NCBI RefSeq assembly: GCF_013166605.1
Contig: NZ_JABKKF010000012.1
Span: 1 to 64,000 of the forward strand
Direction: 5' to 3'
DNA from: Xylanibacter muris
GTDB taxonomy: Bacteria; Bacteroidota; Bacteroidia; Bacteroidales; Bacteroidaceae
DNA length: 64,000 bases
Part shown: one piece after another, positions 26,160 through 34,339 of the stretch
How positions within the stretch are numbered: position 1 is the first letter of the stretch
Layout of the letters: every line of letters begins with the position of its first letter
The notes under the pieces: generated by a model
Told to the model about the DNA's origin: nothing
What the model saw: the letters and a program-made list of their open reading frames with translations, nothing else
Database searches by the model: none
Made by a program: the position numbers and the translations under genes

Positions 26160-27368
26160 ATGGCAACAGTAAAAGTGAAATTCCGTGCTTCTTCAGTACA
26201 GACTAAGGAAGGAGTGCTTTACTATCAGGTGATTCACGGCCGTCAGGCAAGACAGGTTCATTCCGGTTGCAGGCTGTATCCCTCGGAATGGGATGCGGCT
26301 TGCTCCTGTGTTATTCTTTCATCCGTTGTTGAAGATAGGCGTAGGGGGTATCTGCTGTCAGTGAAGAATGTTTTGGCGATTGGGCTTTCCCGTTTCAAGA
26401 ATATAATCGCGCGGCTTGAACATGCAGGCCAGCCTTATACCGTTGACAGGGTGGTGGAGCTATATTCTTCACCAACAGACTGTGGAGGCTTCATCTCCTT
26501 TTCAAGGGCATTAATAGAGGAACTGAAACAGTCAGGTAAAGGACGCACGGCCGAGACATATACTACCGCGCTGAACAGTTTCGTGCGCTTTCATGGGGAA
26601 TGTGACCTGCTGTTCGAAGAGATGGACTCAAACCTGATGTTGAAATATGAAACCTATTTGAAAGATAAAAGTGTATGTCAGAATTCATCCTCTTTTTACA
26701 TGCGCAACCTGCGAGCCATTTACAACCGTGCTGTAGAAAAGAAACTGACCGAGCAGAATGCACCGTTCAAGTATGTCTATACCGGTGTGGGCAAAACTGT
26801 TAAAAGGGCCGTTCCGCTGAAAGTTATCCGGCAGATACGGGATATGGATTTGTCGTTCTGTCCGGCAATGGATTATGCGAGAGACCTCTTTATGTTTTCC
26901 TTTTATACCCGTGGAATGTCATTTGTAGACATGGCCTATTTGAAAAAGAAAGATTTGCAGAACGGGGTTCTTTCCTATCGTCGTAAGAAAACAGGGCAAC
27001 CGCTCTTTATTAAATGGGAAAAACCGATGCAGGACATAGTCGGAAAGTACGACACCTCCAAAATGCCTTACTTGTTGCCGATAATAAAAAATATTGATAC
27101 GGATGCACGCAGTCAGTACAAGAATGTCGCACACCTTGTCAATGCCAAACTGAAAAAACTTGGCGGGTTGTTGGGACTTGGCGTGCCGCTGACAACATAC
27201 GTAGCGCGCCACGCATGGGCCTCTATTGCCAGAAGCAAGAATATTCCGCTCTCGACCATCAGCGAGGCTATGGGGCATGATTCTGAGAATACCACGCGTA
27301 TATATCTTGCATCGCTTGACACCTCATTAGTAGATAAGGCGAACAGCATTATATTGAAATCACTGTGA
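26160..27368 (+). CDS. Tyrosine site-specific recombinase (invertase/integrase type)
   Basis: 402 residues from the ATG at 26160; an earlier ATG at 26112 would add a hydrophobic stretch not found in the family. An Arm-binding-like N-terminal domain comes first, then a SAM-like core-binding domain (about 105-200), then the catalytic domain. Catalytic residues seen: Arg in FYTRGMSFVDMAYL, Lys in RRKKTGQPLF, Arg in YVARHAWASIA, Gly-His in AMGHDSENTTRIYL, with the nucleophilic Tyr in IYL. This is the Bacteroidales group that includes invertases flipping promoters of surface structures as well as integrases of mobile elements. No mobile-element genes are nearby; instead an 18-bp inverted-repeat pair (27740/27939) and a fimbrial operon follow. 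A role in inverting that promoter is the most likely one. Confidence 0.88.
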   Translation: MATVKVKFRASSVQTKEGVLYYQVIHGRQARQVHSGCRLYPSEWDAACSCVILSSVVEDRRRGYLLSVKNVLAIGLSRFKNIIARLEHAGQPYTVDRVVELYSSPTDCGGFISFSRALIEELKQSGKGRTAETYTTALNSFVRFHGECDLLFEEMDSNLMLKYETYLKDKSVCQNSSSFYMRNLRAIYNRAVEKKLTEQNAPFKYVYTGVGKTVKRAVPLKVIRQIRDMDLSFCPAMDYARDLFMFSFYTRGMSFVDMAYLKKKDLQNGVLSYRRKKTGQPLFIKWEKPMQDIVGKYDTSKMPYLLPIIKNIDTDARSQYKNVAHLVNAKLKKLGGLLGLGVPLTTYVARHAWASIARSKNIPLSTISEAMGHDSENTTRIYLASLDTSLVDKANSIILKSL

Positions 27369-27410
27369 ATAAGGATAAGATAATATTTTTCAAGCAAATG
27401 GTCTTCCCCA

Positions 27411-27442
27411 TGTATGGACGTGCCTTTGGCACGTGTCAAGCG
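27411..27442. repeat. Palindromic repeat family B (GGACGTGCCTTTGGCACGT type)
   Basis: GGACGTGCCTTTGGCACGTG followed by TCAAGCG; its reverse complement is at 27554-27580. Each unit is itself a hairpin (GTGCC/GGCAC). Further copies lie at 27605-27632 and in 62075-62400. Confidence 0.85.
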
Positions 27443-27553
27443 TAAAAATCCTCTAATGATACACCTTAATATATATGGCTGTTTTCTGAGTAGTGGCTTC
27501 TTTCGCTTTGCTATGTGCATGTGTATATAATAAATATGTGTGCGGTCGTTTTC

Positions 27554-27584
27554 CGCTTGACACGTGCCAAAGGCACGTCCCTAC
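27554..27584. repeat. Palindromic repeat family B, inverted copy
   Basis: CGCTTGACACGTGCC then AAAGGCACGTCCCTAC; exact 27-bp inverse of 27416-27442, with 111 bp between. Confidence 0.85.
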
Positions 27585-27604
27585 TTGTGGGTGTTTGTGA
27601 CTCA

Positions 27605-27632
27605 TGTAGGGACATCGCTTGGCGATGTGTGA
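27605..27632. repeat. Palindromic repeat family B, 'ATCGC' variant
   Basis: GTAGGGACATCGC-TTGGC-GATGTGTGA: same frame GTAGGGAC...GTGTGA but with a different stem. Stem changes are compensatory, which suggests selection on the hairpin. A flanking 24-bp direct repeat (GTGAATAAGGATA... at about 27365 and 27629) brackets the whole block. Confidence 0.75.
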
Positions 27633-27739
27633 ATAAGGATAGGATAATATTTTCATAGATATCATATCACGCTGAGATAAACGGCCTTATGATTTTCAGA
27701 AACTATGAAATACGATGGAATCAACAGGTTTTAGGTAAC

Positions 27740-27939
27740 TCTCTTCGCAAGAGAAGTATTATGGATACAAAATTACACATATTTTTTTAAAACAATAGCA
27801 TAAAAACATAAATATTTTTATTTTTCTAAAGAATTTACCCGTTTTTTGTTGAGTAAATATAATTTCCAGAACAAAATACCCTTTGTTTTTCAACACATTA
27901 ATTATCAAAGTTTGCAAAACAACTTCTCTTGCGAAGAGA
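27740..27939. promoter_or_regulatory. Putative invertible promoter segment of the fimbrial operon
   Basis: TCTCTTCGCAAGAGAAGT (27740-27757) and its exact reverse complement (27922-27939) enclose 164 bp of A+T-rich DNA. Each arm contains a short dyad (CTCTT-CGC-AAGAG), as in tyrosine-recombinase crossover sites. A recombinase gene lies 370 bp upstream and the fimbrial cluster starts 52 bp downstream. The best promoter box inside (27768-27775) faces left, away from the fimbrial genes. Inversion would move it to 27904-27911, pointing right and starting transcription near the right arm. No other TAnnTTTG box faces the operon; TACCCTTTG near 27888 has one base too many. Confidence 0.75.
27768..27775 (-). 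promoter_or_regulatory. -7 box inside the invertible segment (currently OFF orientation)
   Basis: TAATTTTG on the minus strand, 10 bp inside the left inverted repeat. A TTG lies 17 bp upstream; a canonical TTTG at 19-21 bp is absent, so the promoter strength is uncertain. Confidence 0.5.
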
Positions 27940-27991
27940 AGGTTGTGGAAAATGAACGATTTATATAAAAAGAAAACAATATTAATGTATA

Positions 27992-28576
27992 ATGAAACGA
28001 ATCATTTTACTTCTTGCGGTCATCTTTGTCGGAGTCTCACATTCTGTCAGGGGGCAAAATGTAGCGGTAAAGACCAATCTGCTCTCGGATGCGGTGTTGA
28101 ACCCTAATCTTGGAATTGAAGTTGGTCTGGCTCCAAAGTGGACGCTGGATGTTTCCGGACAGTTCAATGCCTGGGAACTATCGAATAACAGGCGTTGGAA
28201 GCACTGGGCTGCACAGCCTGAAATCCGTTACTGGCTATGTGACCGTTTTGGCGCGCATTTTTTTGGATTTCACCTTCATGGCGGGCAATACAACATAGGT
28301 GGTTTTGACGGCAGGCTCAACCTGTTCGGTACCGATGCCCGTAAGCTGAAAAACACCCGTTACCAAGGTTGGTTTGTCGGAGCAGGCATTGCCTACGGCT
28401 ATGCGTGGATTTTGGATCGTCATTGGAATTTGGAGACGGAAATAGGTTTCGGCTATTCCTATACCCGTTATGACCGGTTCCGCTGTGCGGGATGCGGCAA
28501 GAGGGTGGAGACGGACAAGCCGCACCATTACATTGGTCCCACCAAGGCGGCCGTCAACCTGGTTTATCTATTCTAA
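27992..28576 (+). CDS. DUF3575 outer-membrane protein, first gene of the fimbrial cluster
   Basis: 194 residues with a signal peptide (residues 1-21, ending RGQ). The remainder is an 8-stranded barrel-like DUF3575 domain: KTNLLSDAVLNPNLGIEVGL at the start, PEIRYWLCDRFGAHFFGFHL in the middle, ending in aromatic LVYLF as outer-membrane proteins do. DUF3575 proteins are regular members of Bacteroidales FimA/Mfa-type fimbrial operons, where they are thought to help assembly at the outer membrane. The gene is 12 bp upstream of the DUF3868 gene. The nearest promoter lies in the invertible segment. Confidence 0.88.
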   Translation: MKRIILLLAVIFVGVSHSVRGQNVAVKTNLLSDAVLNPNLGIEVGLAPKWTLDVSGQFNAWELSNNRRWKHWAAQPEIRYWLCDRFGAHFFGFHLHGGQYNIGGFDGRLNLFGTDARKLKNTRYQGWFVGAGIAYGYAWILDRHWNLETEIGFGYSYTRYDRFRCAGCGKRVETDKPHHYIGPTKAAVNLVYLF

Positions 28577-28588
28577 AACGCAACGAAC

Positions 28589-30025
28589 ATGAAGAGAAAA
28601 ATATATATAATGCTGGCAGCCCTGTCGGGCATAGCCTGTATGCCGGAAGTCTGCGCGCAGGAGTCAGGAGGCATCATCCCCGGTGTCTCCGTTGAGAGAT
28701 TCACGATGAACCGCGAGGGCAAATTTCTGAATGTGGCGATGGATATAGATTTGAAAGACCTTGATGTGTCTTCAAACCGTGCTGTGTTGCTCACACCGCG
28801 TCTGGTCAACGGGAAGGATTCACTCGATCTTCCCTCGATGGGCATATACGGGCGCAGGCGCTACTACTATTATGTAAGGAACGGCATAGGCAAGATCTCC
28901 GGTGAAGACGAGAAGGTTTACCGTGTATCGGAGAAGCCTGACAGCGTGGCCTATAACAATCTGACAGAGTATAGTGAATGGATGGACGGTGCCACGCTCA
29001 AGTTCCACCGCAGTGACTGGGGGTGTTGCCACGATATACTGGCGGAGTACGATGGCATATTGGGTCGCCATCACGAGGCTTTCTTCCCGACGCTTCTGTT
29101 CGTACAGCCCAAGGCTGAAACAGAGAAGACCCGTTCGCTGGCCGGCTCTGCCTACATCGACTTCCCTGTGGATCAAACGGTAATCTATCCAGACTACCAC
29201 AACAACACGGCGGAATTGGGCAAGATTGAGGGAACAATAGACTCCGTGCGTAACGACGCGGACGTGACCATCACTTCTGTATGGCTGAAAGGTTACGCAT
29301 CACCGGAGAGTCCCTACAAGCACAATACCGACCTTGCCATCGGGCGTACCGCAGCCCTTAAGGCACATATCAGGCAGCTGTTCCATTTTGCCGACGGCAT
29401 CATCGCCACCGACTACGAGCCGGAGAATTGGGAAGGGTTGCGCCAGTATGTAGAGAAGTCGAACATCGATCACCGGGAGGAGATTCTGGGTATGATAGAC
29501 AGCGACATGGAGCCTGATGCCAAGGAGGCGAAAATCAAGCGCACCTATCCCAAGGAGTACCGCTTCCTGCTGCAGCACTGTTATCCGTACCTGCGCCGCA
29601 CCGACTACCGCATAGAATACAACATCCGCATCTTCAACGATGTGGAGGAGATAAGGAGAATGATGGCAGAGCATCCGCAAAAGCTGAGCCAGAATGAGTT
29701 TTACTTGGTGGCGCAGGACTATGAGCCGGGCACGGCGGAGTTTACCGACGTGTTTGAGACCGCTGTGCGAATCTTCCCGAATGACAGCATTGCCAACCTG
29801 AATGCCGCCAATGCCGCCATACGGAGGGACGATTATGCCCGTGCGGAGCGATATCTGGAGAAGGCCGGTGGCACTCCCGAAGCCGTATATGCCCGTGCTG
29901 CCCTTGCCATACGCAAGGAGGATTATGAAACGGCGCGTCGATATCTTGAGACAGCGAGGGACATGGGGCTTGAACAGGCTGCTGCCACACTGAATGAATT
30001 GAATGAAAGACGAAAGAAACAATAA
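28589..30025 (+). CDS. DUF3868 fimbrial accessory protein with OmpA-like and TPR parts
   Basis: 478 residues. A signal peptide (ending VCA) and the DUF3868 domain (about residues 35-150) come first. A segment with OmpA-like character follows (IDFPVDQTVIYPDY, then VWLKGYASPESPYKHNTDLA and IGRTAALKAHI), compatible with peptidoglycan contact. The C-terminal 110 residues hold TPR-like repeats (NLNAANAAIRRDDYARAERY, then YARAALAIRKEDYETARRYL). This architecture is standard in Mfa-type loci next to DUF3575 and probably forms an assembly or anchoring platform in the periplasm. It precedes the major fimbrillin by 30 bp. Confidence 0.87.
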   Translation: MKRKIYIMLAALSGIACMPEVCAQESGGIIPGVSVERFTMNREGKFLNVAMDIDLKDLDVSSNRAVLLTPRLVNGKDSLDLPSMGIYGRRRYYYYVRNGIGKISGEDEKVYRVSEKPDSVAYNNLTEYSEWMDGATLKFHRSDWGCCHDILAEYDGILGRHHEAFFPTLLFVQPKAETEKTRSLAGSAYIDFPVDQTVIYPDYHNNTAELGKIEGTIDSVRNDADVTITSVWLKGYASPESPYKHNTDLAIGRTAALKAHIRQLFHFADGIIATDYEPENWEGLRQYVEKSNIDHREEILGMIDSDMEPDAKEAKIKRTYPKEYRFLLQHCYPYLRRTDYRIEYNIRIFNDVEEIRRMMAEHPQKLSQNEFYLVAQDYEPGTAEFTDVFETAVRIFPNDSIANLNAANAAIRRDDYARAERYLEKAGGTPEAVYARAALAIRKEDYETARRYLETARDMGLEQAAATLNELNERRKKQ

Positions 30026-30055
30026 ACTTAGTAATAACTTTTAATTTTTAACGAC

Positions 30056-31777
30056 ATGAGAATCAGATCTCTATTTTTTTCAATGTTCGCCGGTCTGGTG
30101 CTCGCCGGCTGTTCCAGCGAGGAAGACATCACTTCCGGCAACAACGGCGGTGAGTCAGGCGAGCCTCAGTTCCTGACGATAAACCTCGTGACCAACTCGA
30201 CCGGCTCCCCCCTGGCAGCCAAGGCCAAGGCACCTGGTGACGACAACGCCACATTCGAGGAGGGCCTTGAGCCCGAGAACAAGGTGACAAAGGTGCGTTT
30301 CTATTTCTTCGACGCAAGCGGCAACGCCGCGCACGTGAGAAATGAGGGCGGCCAGTTCAAGAACTATCTGGAGTGGACAGACGTCTTAGAGGAGAACAAT
30401 CAAATGCCCAACGTGGAAAAAATCCTCAGCGCCACTCTTATTATCCAGTCTCCCAAGGGTGATGCGGCACCGGCGCAAGTCGTAGCGGTTGTCAACCCCA
30501 CAGTTAATCCAAACGAGGAACGCTCCCTTACAAGTCTGGCCACTGTGGCGTACGACTACCAGGCATACACCGAAAGCGGCAGCTTTGTGATGAGCAACTC
30601 CGCCTATGCTGATAATGGTGCGGAGAAAATGGCTGTCAGCGTAGTAGGCAAGATCCACAAGACCTCGGGTGAGGCGTTGAACGACCCTGTGGAGATTTAC
30701 GTTGAGCGTACAATAGCCAAAGTACGCCTTAACAGCTCGCTCACTCCTATAGAAGGCAAGACCAACATTTTCAAGACTTCCGAAGACGGTTCTCAGAAAG
30801 TGACGGTCGGTGGGACAGAAACGGAAATCTACGTCAAGTTCCTGGGCTGGAACACCACTGCTGTTTCCAACAAGTCACGTCTCGTAAAGGATATCAATCC
30901 CTCATGGCCCGGCAATTTGTTAGGAACCACACCATGGAACTGGGCGGAGAACTTCCGTTCTTTCTGGGCTGTCAATGCGAGCGGTGTCACATACCGGTAT
31001 GGCGCATTTGTTCCTGATCCGGAAAGCAAGCCTATTGACGGCAACCTGTTCCAGGCCCAGGCCAAGACGGCATTCGACAAGTCGCAATGGGTTTATGTAA
31101 ACGAGAACGCCACCGATTATGCCAATGCCCAGGAAGGTGCGGCTCCCGGTACTCCGACCAAGGTCATTATCTCGGCACAGCTTGTCGACGCGGATGGCAA
31201 CGCCCTCGAGTTTGCCGAGTATGGCTCGACGAGAACGACGATAGAGGGCCTGAAGGAACTGTTCGCCAACAACTGCGGCCTTTACAAGAAGGAAACATTG
31301 AATGGAGCGACAAAATTCACCAAGATCAAGCCGGAAGAGCTGACTGTCAAAACCGCTACCGCAGTCGGTGAGGCAGGTAAAGACGTGGCAGGACGTTACA
31401 AGGCATACGTACAGCTGGCGGAAGACGAAGACAAGGACGGCAAATGGTATGCTTCCAACAATGAGGACGCAGCTCCTATTACTGCTGCCACAGCCAATAA
31501 ACAGTTGAAAGGTCTCGGCTCTGCCAAGGTATGGAAAGACGGTTATACCTATTACTATTTCGATATCAGTCACTTCGGTAATAAGAAAGGTGTTGTACGT
31601 AACCACATTTATGACGCTAATATCACTAATTTGACAGGTCTTGGTACACCGGTCTACGATCCGGAAGAAATCATCTATCCTGAGAAACCGAAAGACGATA
31701 ACGATACTTTCATCGCGGCTCAAATCAAAATCCTCTCCTGGCGTGTGGTAAACAGCGATGTAACACTCGATTGGTAA
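30056..31777 (+). CDS. Mfa1-family major fimbrillin, lipoprotein precursor
   Basis: 573 residues. Lipobox LAGC at about residues 17-20 (LVLAGCSSEED) marks it for signal peptidase II. The N-terminal beta-sandwich includes the typical KVRFYFFDASGNA strand and SNSAYAD... segment. The C-terminal domain ends QIKILSWRVVNSDVTLDW, the polymerisation-type tail seen in Mfa1 homologues. In Porphyromonas, Mfa1 precursors travel as lipoproteins, are cleaved by Arg-gingipain after the N-terminal strand, and polymerise by strand exchange. Here an Arg-specific protease is not visible in the window. Strong codon bias (G/C-ending) and the following terminator suggest it is the most abundant product of the operon. 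Confidence 0.88.
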   Translation: MRIRSLFFSMFAGLVLAGCSSEEDITSGNNGGESGEPQFLTINLVTNSTGSPLAAKAKAPGDDNATFEEGLEPENKVTKVRFYFFDASGNAAHVRNEGGQFKNYLEWTDVLEENNQMPNVEKILSATLIIQSPKGDAAPAQVVAVVNPTVNPNEERSLTSLATVAYDYQAYTESGSFVMSNSAYADNGAEKMAVSVVGKIHKTSGEALNDPVEIYVERTIAKVRLNSSLTPIEGKTNIFKTSEDGSQKVTVGGTETEIYVKFLGWNTTAVSNKSRLVKDINPSWPGNLLGTTPWNWAENFRSFWAVNASGVTYRYGAFVPDPESKPIDGNLFQAQAKTAFDKSQWVYVNENATDYANAQEGAAPGTPTKVIISAQLVDADGNALEFAEYGSTRTTIEGLKELFANNCGLYKKETLNGATKFTKIKPEELTVKTATAVGEAGKDVAGRYKAYVQLAEDEDKDGKWYASNNEDAAPITAATANKQLKGLGSAKVWKDGYTYYYFDISHFGNKKGVVRNHIYDANITNLTGLGTPVYDPEEIIYPEKPKDDNDTFIAAQIKILSWRVVNSDVTLDW

Positions 31778-31853
31778 AAAATATAAATATAAGCGTGACG
31801 TCCACGTATTCGGGCGATATACGGACTTTATTAAAACCCCAATAAAATCATCG

Positions 31854-31894
31854 GACGGGGAGAGAAACCCCGAAGGAATTCTCTCCCCGTCTTT
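31854..31894 (+). terminator. Intra-operon terminator after the major fimbrillin
   Basis: GACGGGGAGAGAA and TTCTCTCCCCGTC form a perfect 13-bp stem followed by TTTAAAT. Located between the major and minor subunit genes, it could lower expression of the downstream genes by partial termination. Confidence 0.75.
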
Positions 31895-32044
31895 AAATAC
31901 TATACAGAAAAGCACTTCCGCACCGGTGTAAAGAGAGGTGTGCGACTATGGAGTCCTTTAAGGAGGCGCTCCCACTTGTTAAGGAAATTCTTTGCGGATC
32001 ATATCCCGCACGACATATATAAAACAAATAGGATTAAAAACGGC

Positions 32045-33118
32045 ATGAAAATAATAAAAACTTATATAAAGAGAAATGCATTGCATGCATTGATGACGGT
32101 GATGGCGGTACTGCCGTTGGTCGCTTTTATGTCATGTGACAGTATCGTCTATGACTACGAAGGTGACTGTTCCGTAACCTACCGCCTCAAGTTCCGCTAC
32201 GACAAGAATCTGAAATGGGCGGACGCTTTCGCCAATGAGGTCTCGTCGGTTCATGTATATGCCTTTGACCAATCTGGCGTGCTGGTATGGCAGTGCGAGG
32301 AACAGATTGCCCCGGCTACCGCAGAGGACTATTCGATGTCGCTTGACTTGCCGGCCGGCGACTATCGGCTGCTTGCCTGGTGCGGCCTACGGAACGATGG
32401 CAGGCGTGAAGAGTCTTTCTCTGTGCCCGAAGCCCGCGTTGGTGAGACCCGAATGGAGGAATTGCGGTGTATGCTCAACCGCAAGCATGACGAGACAGGG
32501 GCCTACAGCAAAGATAGGCTGTACCGTCTCTTCCACGGCACTCTGGATGTGTCACTGCCCACAAACAACGACGGAGGCAGCTACGAATATACCATGTCTT
32601 TGACAAAGAACACCAATCATATCCGCGTCATCCTGCAACACTTGTCGGAACAGGATGTAAATAAGGCAGACTTCACTTTCCGTATTGATGACGAGAACGG
32701 ACTTATGGCACACGACAACGAATTGATGGCAGACGAGAACATCAACTACCGCCCTTGGGATATACAGAATGTCGAGGCAGGCATTGGCAAGGACGCAAAC
32801 CGTGCTGTCAGCAATGTGAAAGGACTTGTTGCCGACTTCACCGTAGGTCGCCTGATAGAAACACATAACGAGAAAATGATACTCTCAGTCACCACCAAAG
32901 AAGGCAGGACGGTGGCCAGGATCCCTGTGATAGACTACGCTTTGATGGGAAAAGAGTATTACGAGAATGAATACCATTATCCGATGGACGAACGGGAGTT
33001 CCTCGACCGTTTGGACGAATGTGTGATGACCCTCTTTCTCGACGAGAATCACGAATGGGTGAGCTCCGTTATTCAGATTCTATCATGGCGTGTGGTGCTG
33101 AGTAATGTTGAAGTCTAA
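32045..33118 (+). CDS. Mfa2/FimB-family fimbrial anchor lipoprotein
   Basis: 357 residues from the ATG at 32045; the frame is open from 31940 but the upstream residues are basic and unlike a signal sequence. Lipobox FMSC follows the hydrophobic stretch. The mature start CDSIVYDYEGDCSVTYRLKF and VSSVHVYAFDQSGVLVWQCE is diagnostic for the Mfa2/FimB family, whose members anchor the fimbria to the outer membrane and limit its length. The C-terminus IQILSWRVVLSNVEV resembles the tail of the major fimbrillin. It is followed by the next gene after 25 bp. Confidence 0.87.
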   Translation: MKIIKTYIKRNALHALMTVMAVLPLVAFMSCDSIVYDYEGDCSVTYRLKFRYDKNLKWADAFANEVSSVHVYAFDQSGVLVWQCEEQIAPATAEDYSMSLDLPAGDYRLLAWCGLRNDGRREESFSVPEARVGETRMEELRCMLNRKHDETGAYSKDRLYRLFHGTLDVSLPTNNDGGSYEYTMSLTKNTNHIRVILQHLSEQDVNKADFTFRIDDENGLMAHDNELMADENINYRPWDIQNVEAGIGKDANRAVSNVKGLVADFTVGRLIETHNEKMILSVTTKEGRTVARIPVIDYALMGKEYYENEYHYPMDEREFLDRLDECVMTLFLDENHEWVSSVIQILSWRVVLSNVEV

Positions 33119-33143
33119 ATGATAAGGAAGAAGGATTGGACTG

Positions 33144-34328
33144 ATGAAACCGAGCGTTATACATAGTATTTCTGTCTGTCTGTCGGCATTTGCACTGGCT
33201 TTTATGGTGGCGTGCGGCAGTCGGGAGGAACCCTTGTCCGATGACACTGCGGGAGCTACCCTATATTTGAATATAGAGCCTGTGGGACTGACGAGGGCAG
33301 GAACGGCAACGCTTCCCGATAATGAGAAAATGAACAACGTGCGCGTCATAATACTGCATCCTGACGGGACTGTTGAGCACAACAAGTTCTATTCTTTGGA
33401 CGGGGCGCAAGCACAGAAATACATATTACTCAAAGTAAGACCCGATGAGAGGAAAAAGGTATTCCTCTTCGCCAATGAGGAAAGTGTGTCTAAAGCGGAA
33501 GGCGTGACAGTTGCGGATGGAAGCGGTACGCTGTCCGCATTTTTAGACAGTTATGGCGAGGGCTCGTCCGATTTCGAAGAAGCCGTGAACAGTCTGTATT
33601 TTGCTCCTGACTATACAGGAGGAAAGAACATCCCTATGTCCTCGGTTTACGAGATAGACATCCCTGAAAAAGGAGTCGTTGAGGAAACTGTCTACGTGGT
33701 GCGTGTCGCAACAAAGTTCACCGTGAACTTCTTTAACTGGCGCGGAGAAGAAGTGTGCGTGAGGAATTTCACTATAGCGAGCCATGCCGACAGGAACTTC
33801 CTTATGGCGCATGTCAATGACAGTGAGCAGAACCGACGGCTTTTCAACGGGAAATCATGGATAAACTGGCTGAAGGAGGTTTCCGATGCTTCATCGGAGA
33901 ACGATGATTATGCCACGACGGAAGCCGCCGGTTGGTTGAAAGATTACGAACTGCCGCCGCAAGCGGATATGACAATCACCTATACCCACGGGACTGTTAC
34001 CGTTGGAAAACCGACAGTGGATATATATAACCCGAGTAATTCAAAACCGGGTGTGGCGAAGAACATTCCCGTTTTCTACCTGCCCGAGAGCAAGAACCCA
34101 AAGGCGGGAGCCACAGACGGTGAGCAGGAGTATACAATGACAATTGACATAAGCGGAAGAAGTGAACCTTTCGTCTGCAAACTGCCCGATTTGAAGGCTC
34201 TTTTCCGCAATACCCATGTCGTGGTGAACATAACACTGTATAATAGTATGGAAATCGAAGTGGATGTGATTCCATACAGCGAGGTCTCCCTTGATCCGAT
34301 ATTCGGATTGGATGTTAAAGAACAATAA
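33144..34328 (+). CDS. Minor fimbrillin-like lipoprotein (Mfa3/FimC-like position)
   Basis: 394 residues. Lipobox MVACG near residues 19-23, then a low-complexity linker and a fimbrillin-type beta sandwich: LYLNIEPVGLTRAGT, then MNNVRVIILHPDGTVEHNKF (the strand common to FimA/Mfa proteins) and KVFLFANEES. The C-terminal strands (THVVVNITLYNSMEIEVDVI) also fit the fold. The 'TRAG' string just after the lipobox is the usual processing region of Bacteroidales fimbrillins. Likely an accessory or tip-associated subunit. The next gene begins 11 bp downstream. Confidence 0.8.
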   Translation: MKPSVIHSISVCLSAFALAFMVACGSREEPLSDDTAGATLYLNIEPVGLTRAGTATLPDNEKMNNVRVIILHPDGTVEHNKFYSLDGAQAQKYILLKVRPDERKKVFLFANEESVSKAEGVTVADGSGTLSAFLDSYGEGSSDFEEAVNSLYFAPDYTGGKNIPMSSVYEIDIPEKGVVEETVYVVRVATKFTVNFFNWRGEEVCVRNFTIASHADRNFLMAHVNDSEQNRRLFNGKSWINWLKEVSDASSENDDYATTEAAGWLKDYELPPQADMTITYTHGTVTVGKPTVDIYNPSNSKPGVAKNIPVFYLPESKNPKAGATDGEQEYTMTIDISGRSEPFVCKLPDLKALFRNTHVVVNITLYNSMEIEVDVIPYSEVSLDPIFGLDVKEQ

Positions 34329-34339
34329 ACAAGAAATAT

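Noticed and set aside
27416..27580. 27-bp inverted repeat pair as an alternative invertible segment
   Set aside because: Both arms are members of dispersed family B, which occurs as inverted pairs elsewhere (62141/62298) without a recombinase; no promoter lies between them.
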